DNA of 5,144 nucleotides from JBKHDT01 sp049974825 (GTDB taxonomy: Bacteria > Pseudomonadota > Gammaproteobacteria > Halothiobacillales > Halothiobacillaceae), in contig JBNGDJ010000142.1 of NCBI GenBank assembly GCA_049974825.1, positions 1 through 5,144 on the forward strand, read 5' to 3'. Below are positions 1 to 5,133 of this stretch, in pieces. Position numbers and translations under genes: made by a program. How positions within the stretch are numbered: position 1 is the stretch's first letter; each line of letters starts with the position of its first letter. The notes beneath the pieces were generated by a model. It ran no database searches and had not been told where the DNA came from. It saw only the letters and a program-made list of their open reading frames with translations.

Positions 1-58
1 TGCGGCAGGGCATCCGTGCCCTGCACGGGAAGGTCTGCATTTGTGCAGACCTTCCCTA
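1..58. repeat. 58-bp double-hairpin repeat unit, copy 1
   Basis: This unit recurs at 157-214 with only two mismatches (T42 to C and T52 to G in copy 1 numbering). It folds into two adjacent hairpins. The first has an 8-bp perfect stem, GCAGGGCA at 5-12 with TGCCCTGC at 17-24, and a TCCG loop. The second has a 13-bp perfect stem, GGGAAGGTCTGCA at 27-39 with TGCAGACCTTCCC at 44-56, and a TTTG loop. The copy begins at the window edge, so the true left boundary is not visible. No open frame here resembles a protein. It looks like an interspersed palindromic (REP/BIME-like) element, but I do not recognise a named family. Confidence 0.9.
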
Positions 59-59
59 A

Positions 60-102
60 GGAAACTCTGCACAAAGCCATCCTTAGGCTTATGCAGACAC
101 GC
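60..102. repeat. 43-bp hairpin repeat (left member of dispersed pair)
   Basis: The 43 bases match 5091-5133 at 37 positions with no gap. Both begin GGAAACTCTGCACAAA and end TGCAGACACGC. The outer stem is TCTGCA (66-71) with TGCAGA (92-97). The inner stem is AAGCC (74-78) with GGCTT (86-90), around an ATCCTTA loop. The inner arms differ from the right-hand copy yet still pair, after a one-base slip, which suggests that the folded shape is conserved rather than the bases alone. It directly follows the first 58-bp unit with almost no spacer. Confidence 0.85.
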
Positions 103-129
103 CCGGGCCGATACACGCTCGGCCTGGGC
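101..129. repeat. GC-rich hairpin inside the left repeat array
   Basis: GCCCGGGCCG (101-110) pairs with CGGCCTGGGC (120-129) over ten positions, nine Watson-Crick pairs and one G-T wobble, around a 9-base loop. It lies immediately after the 43-bp hairpin repeat and overlaps its last two bases. There is no T-tract after it, so it is not a typical intrinsic terminator. It is best read as another module of the array. Confidence 0.75.
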
Positions 130-138
130 TCCGCAATT

Positions 139-156
139 CAATGGCTTGCGCCATTG
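139..156. repeat. Short hairpin inside the left repeat array
   Basis: CAATGGC (139-145) and GCCATTG (150-156) form a perfect 7-bp stem with a TTGC loop. It abuts the second copy of the 58-bp unit, which begins at 157. Because copy 1 starts at the window edge, it cannot be seen whether this hairpin also precedes that copy. Confidence 0.75.
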
Positions 157-214
157 TGCGGCAGGGCATCCGTGCCCTGCACGGGAAGGTCTGCATTCGT
201 GCAGACCGTCCCTA
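157..214. repeat. 58-bp double-hairpin repeat unit, copy 2
   Basis: This is the second copy of the unit at 1-58, 156 bp downstream in the same orientation. The first hairpin (161-180) is identical. The second (183-212) has a TTCG loop instead of TTTG, a tetraloop type known to stabilise RNA stems when closed by C-G, although here the closing pair is A-T. One stem position is mismatched (A187 opposite G208). The array ends about 25 bases before the ribosome binding site of hisI, so it would lie in the 5' part of any transcript entering that gene from upstream. Confidence 0.9.
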
Positions 215-236
215 GTCACTGCCGGTTGGTCGGCAT

Positions 237-242
237 GGGGAG
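237..242 (+). promoter_or_regulatory. Ribosome binding site of hisI
   Basis: GGGGAG lies six bases before the ATG at 249. This spacing favours ATG 249 over the in-frame TTG at 243, which directly abuts the purine run and would leave no room for ribosome placement. Confidence 0.75.
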
Positions 243-248
243 TTGCTC

Positions 249-656
249 ATGGGCGCAACGGACATTGACATCAGTCAGGACTGGCGCGAAGCGATTCGCT
301 GGAACGCGGACGGCCTGGTGCCGGTCATCGCCCAGGATGCGGCCAGTGGTCGGGTGCTGATGTTTGCCTGGATGAACCGGCAGGCGCTTGAGCAGACCGT
401 AATGCGGGGTGAGGCAGTGTACTGGTCACGGTCTCGGTCGCGGCTGTGGCACAAGGGGGAGGCGTCCGGCCATGTGCAGCGCGTCCGGGAAATCCGGATC
501 GACTGCGATGGCGACGTGCTTCTGTTGCAAATTGAACAGGCTGGCGGGATTGCCTGTCATACCGGCCGGGAGAGTTGTTTCTACCTCCGGCTGGAGGATC
601 GGCGATGGAAGCCGGTTGATCCGGTGATCAAGGACCCCGACGAGATCTACGCATGA
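249..656 (+). CDS. hisI: Phosphoribosyl-AMP cyclohydrolase
   Basis: HisI hydrolyses the purine ring of phosphoribosyl-AMP to give ProFAR, the third step of histidine synthesis, in the cytoplasm. The 135-residue product is the full length of the monofunctional enzyme. Visible family signatures are the WSRSRSRLWHKGEASGH block (59-75), the DCDGD metal site (D85, D87, D89) and the zinc cysteines C86, C103 and C110, the last two within AGGIACHTGRESCF. There is no HisE domain fused at the C-terminus; that activity is the next gene, overlapping by ATGA. Start ATG 249 is chosen for its GGGGAG site six bases upstream; a TTG at 243 would add only two residues. In related bacteria hisF usually sits just upstream; here the left flank is a repeat array, and whether hisF lies beyond it cannot be seen. 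Confidence 0.97.
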   Translation: MGATDIDISQDWREAIRWNADGLVPVIAQDAASGRVLMFAWMNRQALEQTVMRGEAVYWSRSRSRLWHKGEASGHVQRVREIRIDCDGDVLLLQIEQAGGIACHTGRESCFYLRLEDRRWKPVDPVIKDPDEIYA

Positions 657-997
657 ACGAACCGACTTCGGACCTGCTCCGGGAGCTGGACGCAATCCTC
701 GCCGAGCGTCGCGGCCAGTGTCCCGAATCCTCCTACGTGGCGAGCCTGTACGCCAAGGGTGTCGGCGGCATTGCCCGCAAGGTGGGCGAGGAAGCCACCG
801 AAACCATCATCGCGGCGATGAGCAACCGCCGCGATGAGCTGGTCAAGGAGACTGCGGATCTCTGGTTCCACAGCCTGGTTTTGCTTGCCAGCGCCGGGCT
901 GGATTCACGCGACGTGCTTGCAGAACTCGCGCGCCGGCAGGGCATTTCCGGCCATGACGAGAAGCGGGCACGCAAGGCGAACAAGCCGGACGAGTGA
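653..997 (+). CDS. hisE: Phosphoribosyl-ATP pyrophosphatase
   Basis: HisE removes pyrophosphate from phosphoribosyl-ATP, the second step of histidine synthesis, producing the substrate of HisI. The 114-residue protein has the all-alpha MazG-like fold signature: SYVASLYAKGVGGIARK at 27-43, then the metal-binding EEATE (46-50) and a second acidic pair E66/D69 in KETADLW. The start codon overlaps the hisI stop as ATGA, so the two are almost certainly translationally coupled and made in similar amounts. The C-terminal 20 or so residues are charged and rich in Lys and Arg, a common feature of standalone HisE. Known family genes occur either alone, as here, or fused behind HisI. Nothing is missing from the active site. 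Confidence 0.96.
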   Translation: MNEPTSDLLRELDAILAERRGQCPESSYVASLYAKGVGGIARKVGEEATETIIAAMSNRRDELVKETADLWFHSLVLLASAGLDSRDVLAELARRQGISGHDEKRARKANKPDE

Positions 998-1077
998 ACG
1001 GGCGCAGCCCCCGACACTGTTCGAAGTTTCATCAGGTTTCCATTCAGGAACGGTACAGCGCGGAGTAATACAGCATC

Positions 1078-1353
1078 ATGGGCGCATTCAGCATCTGGCA
1101 CCTTCTGGTCATTCTGGCCATCGTCATCCTTCTGTTCGGGACCAAGCGCTTGCGCAACATTGGCTCCGACATGGGCAATGCCATCAAGAGCTTCCGCACC
1201 GCGGTGAAGGACGAGGAATCCAAGGGAGAGGAATCCGATCAGGACCAGGCCAAGCGGGAAGGCGGCAACCTGCCTCCCAAGGACCAGTCCGCCAGCGGCG
1301 AGTCCGGCCGGGTGATTGACGGCGAATCAAGCCGCGAAAACACCAAGTCCTGA
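1078..1353 (+). CDS. tatA: Twin-arginine translocase subunit TatA
   Basis: TatA is the small, abundant subunit that assembles at TatBC when a folded Tat substrate is bound and allows its passage across the inner membrane. The 91-residue product has the family layout: a short periplasmic N-terminus and one membrane helix (about 6-20), the FGTKRL hinge with F20 and G21, an amphipathic helix (about 23-42) carrying F39, and a polar tail. Position 8 is His, where E. coli TatA has Gln; absence of Glu at this position and the adjacent tatB identify it as TatA. The tail from about residue 45 is rich in Glu, Asp, Lys and Ser and is probably disordered. GGAG at 1062-1065 lies 12 bases before the ATG, longer than ideal. 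It is 80 bp after hisE; I see no convincing promoter in that gap, so readthrough from hisIE is possible. Confidence 0.96.
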   Translation: MGAFSIWHLLVILAIVILLFGTKRLRNIGSDMGNAIKSFRTAVKDEESKGEESDQDQAKREGGNLPPKDQSASGESGRVIDGESSRENTKS

Positions 1354-1412
1354 CTCTCCGGTCCAGCGGTGCATCGCTTCCCCTCACACGGCCGGCGCCG
1401 GGGTGATCCCAG

Positions 1413-2063
1413 ATGTTCGGCCTGAGCGTCTGGGAAATCTTTATCCTGCTGGTGGTCACGCTCCTGATTGTCGGTCCGGAGCGGATGCCGGCGCTCGCCC
1501 GTTCGGCGGGTGAGTGGGTGGTCAAGATCCGGCGCTTCGTGGCCAACGCTCGGGCGGAGATGGACAGCGAGTTCAATACCCAGGACCTCAAGCAGCTGCT
1601 CAACTCCCAGGAGCAGGAGCTCGAGAGCCTTCGGCGGCTGGTCGAGGATTCGCGCAAGGATGTCGAGGACAGCGGCCGGAGCGTGCTGCGCGCCATAGAC
1701 GATGCGCGAACGGATGCGACCGAAGCCGGGTCGGATGTATCCGACCAGCTTTCCGACGCCCTCGGCTCGGTCGAATCCGGCGCGCGAACCGGGCGGAGCG
1801 AATCGACGGGCAAGGCGCCGACTTCCGAACCCGCGCCCGACAGCAACGCACCGGCCGAGAAGGCTCGGCCGGATGAGCCTGCAGGCGGGGCATCCGCGAC
1901 CGGCGGGGAAGACGCCCGCCGGGACGACGATGATTATGAGGAAATCCTCAGGCAGGCGAATGACACCTTCTCCCGGCCCTTCGCGCCGCCGGAGCCTGCC
2001 GAGTCGGCATCCTCCGAGCCGGCGTCCTCCGGGAACTCCAGATCGGACGAAAAGGCCCGATGA
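1413..2063 (+). CDS. tatB: Twin-arginine translocase subunit TatB
   Basis: TatB pairs with TatC to form the receptor complex that recognises twin-arginine signal peptides. The 216-residue protein starts MFGLSVWEI with the TatB-typical Glu at position 8, then one membrane helix (about 5-20), the G21-P22 hinge and P26, and an amphipathic helix (about 27-50). Residues 50-110 are strongly charged with heptad-like spacing and probably helical or coiled coil. From about 110 to the end the chain is low-complexity (Ala, Pro, Glu, Ser, Asp) and probably disordered, making the protein longer than E. coli TatB (171 residues). The start has a GGTGA site at 1402-1406, six bases before ATG. It follows tatA by 59 bp and its stop overlaps the tatC start. 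A 10-bp palindrome, CCGGCGCCGG at 1392-1401, lies just before the ribosome site. Confidence 0.94.
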   Translation: MFGLSVWEIFILLVVTLLIVGPERMPALARSAGEWVVKIRRFVANARAEMDSEFNTQDLKQLLNSQEQELESLRRLVEDSRKDVEDSGRSVLRAIDDARTDATEAGSDVSDQLSDALGSVESGARTGRSESTGKAPTSEPAPDSNAPAEKARPDEPAGGASATGGEDARRDDDDYEEILRQANDTFSRPFAPPEPAESASSEPASSGNSRSDEKAR

Positions 2064-3172
2064 GCAAGCAAGACACGTCAACCGAAGCGGGTGACAACGA
2101 ATCCGGCCTGGCGGGGTTCATCTCGCACCTGGTCGAGCTGCGCAACCGACTGCTCAAGTCGGTTCTGGTTGTATTCGTGCTTTTCCTGGCGTTGTTCCCC
2201 TTCGCCAACGACCTGTATTCGCTGCTTGCCGATCCGCTGATTGCCAAGCTGCCCGAAGGCACCAGCATGATCGCCACCCAGGTGGTCTCGCCTTTCCTGG
2301 TACCCCTCAAGCTTGCCGGCTTTACGGCGCTTTTTGTCTCTGTGCCCTACCTGCTCTACCAGTTATGGGCATTTGTCGCACCCGGGCTGTACAAGAACGA
2401 GCGGCAGCTGATTCTTCCGCTGGTGCTCTCAAGCACCGCGCTGTTCTACATCGGTGCGGCCTTCGCCTATTTTGCCGTGTTCCCAGTGGTCTTCGGTTTC
2501 CTTGCATCGACCACGCCTGAGGGCGTGGCGATGATGACGGACATCAACGAGTACCTCGGCTTCGTCATCACGCTGTTCTTTGCCTTCGGGCTGGCCTTCG
2601 AGGTGCCGGTGGCGACCGTGCTGCTGGTAATCGTCGGGGCGGTTACCCCGGAGCAGCTGGCCGAAAAGCGTCGCTACGCGATCCTGATTGCGTTCATTAT
2701 CGGCGCGATTCTTACCCCGCCCGACATTCTCTCGCAGTTCATGATGGCCATCCCCGTGTGGATGCTGTACGAGCTTGGGATCCTGATCAGCCGGGTAATT
2801 GTCCGGCGTCGGGAAGAGGCCCAGGCTGCCGAGGAGGCGGCTGCCTCAGGCGTCCCGGCGACGGGGGCCGCCGATGCGACGGGCGGCGGCGCGACACCGG
2901 AAAATCCCGGCCCTTCAGGGGACCGTGGTGCAGGCGGAACTGCCGAGCCGCAGACCGAGTCCGACTGGGATCGGGAGTTCGATGAGGCCATTGCCGCTCA
3001 GGAGTCGCTTGAAAAGGATGGCGACAAGGACGGCAAGACAGGCGATGATCGTTCGGATTCGTCAGGGACGGACCACCAGTCTGACGAGAAGCCCTACTCC
3101 AGCGACGACAAGGGGGAGCGGCGCGATGAAGACGATAACGACCGGGATGGGGGCAGGCCCCGACGAGACTGA
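2060..3172 (+). CDS. tatC: Twin-arginine translocase subunit TatC with long acidic tail
   Basis: TatC is the polytopic core of the Tat receptor and binds the twin-arginine motif. Residues 20-250 align closely in pattern with E. coli TatC: SHLVELRNRL (22-31) with E26 and R28, the APGLYKNER loop (107-115) with E114 equivalent to E. coli E103, FGLAFEVP with E181 equivalent to E170, and LTPPD with D222 equivalent to D211. Six hydrophobic segments are visible. The E. coli protein ends at 258 residues; this one continues for roughly 110 more after RRREEAQAAEEA, first Ala/Gly/Pro-rich, then densely Asp/Glu/Lys/Ser, ending GGRPRRD. That tail should lie in the cytoplasm. The frame is uninterrupted and codon use stays GC-rich, so a frameshift artefact is unlikely. 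The start overlaps the tatB stop (ATGA). Confidence 0.97.
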   Translation: MSKQDTSTEAGDNESGLAGFISHLVELRNRLLKSVLVVFVLFLALFPFANDLYSLLADPLIAKLPEGTSMIATQVVSPFLVPLKLAGFTALFVSVPYLLYQLWAFVAPGLYKNERQLILPLVLSSTALFYIGAAFAYFAVFPVVFGFLASTTPEGVAMMTDINEYLGFVITLFFAFGLAFEVPVATVLLVIVGAVTPEQLAEKRRYAILIAFIIGAILTPPDILSQFMMAIPVWMLYELGILISRVIVRRREEAQAAEEAAASGVPATGAADATGGGATPENPGPSGDRGAGGTAEPQTESDWDREFDEAIAAQESLEKDGDKDGKTGDDRSDSSGTDHQSDEKPYSSDDKGERRDEDDNDRDGGRPRRD

Positions 3173-3218
3173 CGGGGGTGGTCGGACCGGGGCAATTCTC
3201 TGCCGGCTCCGACATGGC

Positions 3219-4979
3219 ATGGCGCGGCATGTGGCCACCTGCTCCCAGTGCTGTCTGTTTGCGCTGATGACGGTCATCTGCCTGCCCCTTCAGGCGGGTG
3301 ACCTGGCAGACGACCCATCACCCTATCTGCAGCTTCACGCCGACGACCCGGTGCAATGGCGGGTCTGGAACGAGGCCACCCTCGAGGAGGCCAGGCGGCT
3401 GGATCGGCCGCTGCTGCTTTCCATCGGTTACTTCACCTGCCACTACTGTCACGTCATGCACCGGGAAAGCTTTGTCGATCCGGGCGTGGCGCGGCTTCTC
3501 AACGCGCAGTTCGTGCCGGTCAAGATCGACCGCGAGCTCGAACCGGTACTCGATGTCTGGATGATCGAGTTTGTCCGCAGCACCCGGGGCGTTGCGGGTT
3601 GGCCCTTGAATGTGGTTCTTACCCCTGAGGGCCTGCCTTTCTACGGCATGACCTACGCCCCGCGGGATCTGTTCATGGATCGAATGGCTGCCGTGTCGGC
3701 CCTGTGGGCCGAGCGCCCCCGGCAGATACGCGCCATGGCCACCGAGGCGATTCAGGCCCTTGAGCCACCGGACCGGTCAGTCGGTCCGCTCGTGCCGGAA
3801 GATGCGATCTCCGCGCTTTACCGGGCCGTCGCCGCCGAGATGGACGAGTTTGAGGGCGGACTGGGCAGCCAGGCGAAATTCCCGCGCACGCCGCTGCTTC
3901 TGGCGCTTGCGCGCCTGCAGGCGGTAGTGCCCAATCCGCAGATCGATCAATGGCTTCGAGCAACGTTGGATGCCATGGCTCGGGGTGGTTTGCGTGATGG
4001 TATTCGCGGTGGTTTTTTCCGCTACACGGTCGACCCGGGCTGGACTCACCCGCATTTCGAGAAAATGCAGTACGACAACGCGCTGCTGGCGCTGCTTTAT
4101 CTTGAACAGGCTCGCCGTCTCGATGAGCCGCGGTACCGGCAGTTGGGGTTCGACACGCTGGATTTTCTGATCGGGCAGATGCGCTCGGCGGAAGGGCTCT
4201 ATTATTCCGCCCTGTCCGCGCTGGATGCAGAGGGTATCGAGGGAGGCGACTACCTCTGGTCCGATGATGAAATCCGGTCCTTGCTTGGCGCGGAGACTGC
4301 AGAACGAGTGCTGGCCCAGTGGCGATGGGATTCCTTGGAGGAGTTGCCGGGCCTGTTTCCTGCCGATGTCGAGCCGGACGACCCGGCCCGCATGACGCTG
4401 GCAGAGGCCAAGTCGCGCCCGCCGGCCGATCGCAAGACGCTGACCGGTTGGAATGCGCTGGTGCTCTCGGCACTGGCCGAGGCGGCGGCCCAGCCGGGCG
4501 GAGAACGCTTCCGCGCGGAGACGCTCGCCCTGGCCGAGCAGCTCTGGTCGCGTTTTGACCCGGCGACGGAGCGACTGATTCGGGACGAGCGCATCGAACG
4601 CCTGTGGCTGGAAGATTACGCATACCTGGCCGCGGCACTGTTGCGGGTCGATGCCGTGGAAGGCTCCGGCCTCTGGCGCCAGCGCGCCGCCGCGCTTCTG
4701 GATGCTGCCCGCAGCCGATTTGCCGAACCGGACGGGCGCTGGAATCTCTCCCGGCCGGTTCGGCTGGCCTATCTGGGTGGGCAGCGTCTTGACCGGGATA
4801 CCGCCGTGCCCTCGGCGGTGGCTGTCTGGCTTGCCGTTGAGGCACAGCTCAGCGGCAAGCGTCCGAGCGTGCCCGCTGCCTTCGATGCGGCGGATGCGCT
4901 GCATTACGCCACGGCGATTGCCGTAGCCGCTGGTGCGTTGCCTGAACCCGCCCTTGCCAGAGCCCCTGAGGCCGACTGA
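3219..4979 (+). CDS. Secreted DUF255 (YyaL/SPATA20-like) thioredoxin-fold protein
   Basis: The 586-residue product belongs to the DUF255 family: an N-terminal thioredoxin-like domain followed by an alpha/alpha-barrel region resembling sugar epimerases and glycosidases. No reaction is firmly established for the family. Signatures in order are SPYLQLHADDPVQW (34-47), the CHYCHVMHRESF motif with the C74/C77 pair, KIDREL, GVAGWPLNVVLTPEG, GGFFRYTVD (about 263-271), HFEKMQYDNALL (from H279), LTGWNAL (408-414) and WLEDYAYL (463-470). Residues 1-26 look like a Sec signal peptide, with a hydrophobic stretch and possible cleavage after LQA; no twin arginine is present. A periplasmic location is inferred. 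It is shorter than Bacillus YyaL (about 690 residues) and seems to lack the usual C-terminal end. ATG 3219 is chosen because it gives the signal peptide; the ribosome site is poor, and ATG 3147 or 3267 are alternatives. It is probably cotranscribed with tatC, 46 bp upstream. Confidence 0.9.
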   Translation: MARHVATCSQCCLFALMTVICLPLQAGDLADDPSPYLQLHADDPVQWRVWNEATLEEARRLDRPLLLSIGYFTCHYCHVMHRESFVDPGVARLLNAQFVPVKIDRELEPVLDVWMIEFVRSTRGVAGWPLNVVLTPEGLPFYGMTYAPRDLFMDRMAAVSALWAERPRQIRAMATEAIQALEPPDRSVGPLVPEDAISALYRAVAAEMDEFEGGLGSQAKFPRTPLLLALARLQAVVPNPQIDQWLRATLDAMARGGLRDGIRGGFFRYTVDPGWTHPHFEKMQYDNALLALLYLEQARRLDEPRYRQLGFDTLDFLIGQMRSAEGLYYSALSALDAEGIEGGDYLWSDDEIRSLLGAETAERVLAQWRWDSLEELPGLFPADVEPDDPARMTLAEAKSRPPADRKTLTGWNALVLSALAEAAAQPGGERFRAETLALAEQLWSRFDPATERLIRDERIERLWLEDYAYLAAALLRVDAVEGSGLWRQRAAALLDAARSRFAEPDGRWNLSRPVRLAYLGGQRLDRDTAVPSAVAVWLAVEAQLSGKRPSVPAAFDAADALHYATAIAVAAGALPEPALARAPEAD

Positions 4980-5004
4980 CCCGCGCCCTCCGCACATTCG
5001 CCCG

Positions 5005-5053
5005 GGAGCTTGGCGCCCGGCTCCGTTCGGCCCCCGCCATGACGGCCGGGGGC
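5005..5053 (+). other. Weak hairpins after the DUF255 gene
   Basis: GGAGC (5005-5009) can pair with GCTCC (5020-5024). Further on, GCCCCCGCC (5030-5038) can pair with GGCCGGGGGC (5044-5053) with one bulged base. Neither is followed by a run of T, so neither is a canonical intrinsic terminator, though the second is strong enough to pause transcription or protect an RNA 3' end. The second also overlaps the -35 region of the predicted promoter. Treat as possible end-of-operon structure only. Confidence 0.35.
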
Positions 5054-5067
5054 AATTCCCGTATAAT
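5039..5067 (+). promoter_or_regulatory. Predicted sigma-70 promoter
   Basis: A perfect TATAAT (-10) lies at 5062-5067. Exactly 17 bases upstream is ATGACG (5039-5044), which matches four of six bases of TTGACA, including the core TGAC. The start of transcription would fall near 5074-5076, and the RNA would run directly into the hairpin repeat at 5091-5133 and out of the window. It lies in an otherwise GC-rich region, where TATAAT is unlikely by chance. The gene it serves is beyond the right edge and unknown. Confidence 0.6.
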
Positions 5068-5090
5068 CCCGAGACTTTGCAGGTTGCTTA

Positions 5091-5133
5091 GGAAACTCTG
5101 CACAAATCCATCCATGGATTTGTGCAGACACGC
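5091..5133. repeat. 43-bp hairpin repeat (right member of dispersed pair)
   Basis: This is the same repeat as 60-102 (37 of 43 bases identical, no gaps), in the same orientation about 5 kb away. It folds into an almost uninterrupted hairpin: TCTGCACAAATCCAT (5097-5111) pairs perfectly with ATGGATTTGTGCAGA (5114-5128), leaving only CC between the arms. The following bases CATGGCCCGG hint that a further hairpin module begins at the window edge, as happens after the left copy. Confidence 0.88.

Noticed and set aside
1..214. CRISPR array.
   Set aside because: Only two 58-bp copies are seen, the intervening sequence is itself hairpin-rich rather than unique spacer, and no cas genes are visible.
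16..360. Plus-strand open frame through the repeat array into hisI.
   Set aside because: Its sequence contains the translated repeat twice and then runs out of frame through hisI. No protein-like features apart from the repeat.
998..1077. Promoter between hisE and tatA.
   Set aside because: No pair of -35 and -10 hexamers with reasonable match and spacing was found; TTTCCATTC and GGTACA are too weak to call.
1239..2081. Minus-strand open frame of 280 codons opposite tatA and tatB.
   Set aside because: Arg/Gly-rich composition without domain signatures, opposite two clearly identified genes. It is a GC-driven shadow.
2799..3218. Open frame continuing upstream of the DUF255 protein across the tatC tail, giving a 726-residue product.
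   Set aside because: The upstream part overlaps tatC in another frame, is Arg/Pro-rich like an out-of-frame GC-rich shadow, and shows no family resemblance. The recognisable protein, with a signal peptide, starts at 3219.
3219..3300. Twin-arginine or lipoprotein signal on the DUF255 protein.
   Set aside because: No paired arginines precede the hydrophobic stretch from any candidate start, and C21 lacks a small residue before it as a lipobox requires.
3777..4997. Minus-strand open frame of 406 codons opposite the DUF255 gene.
   Set aside because: It lies entirely over well-supported plus-strand coding sequence and has no recognisable motifs. Long antisense frames are expected in GC-rich genes.
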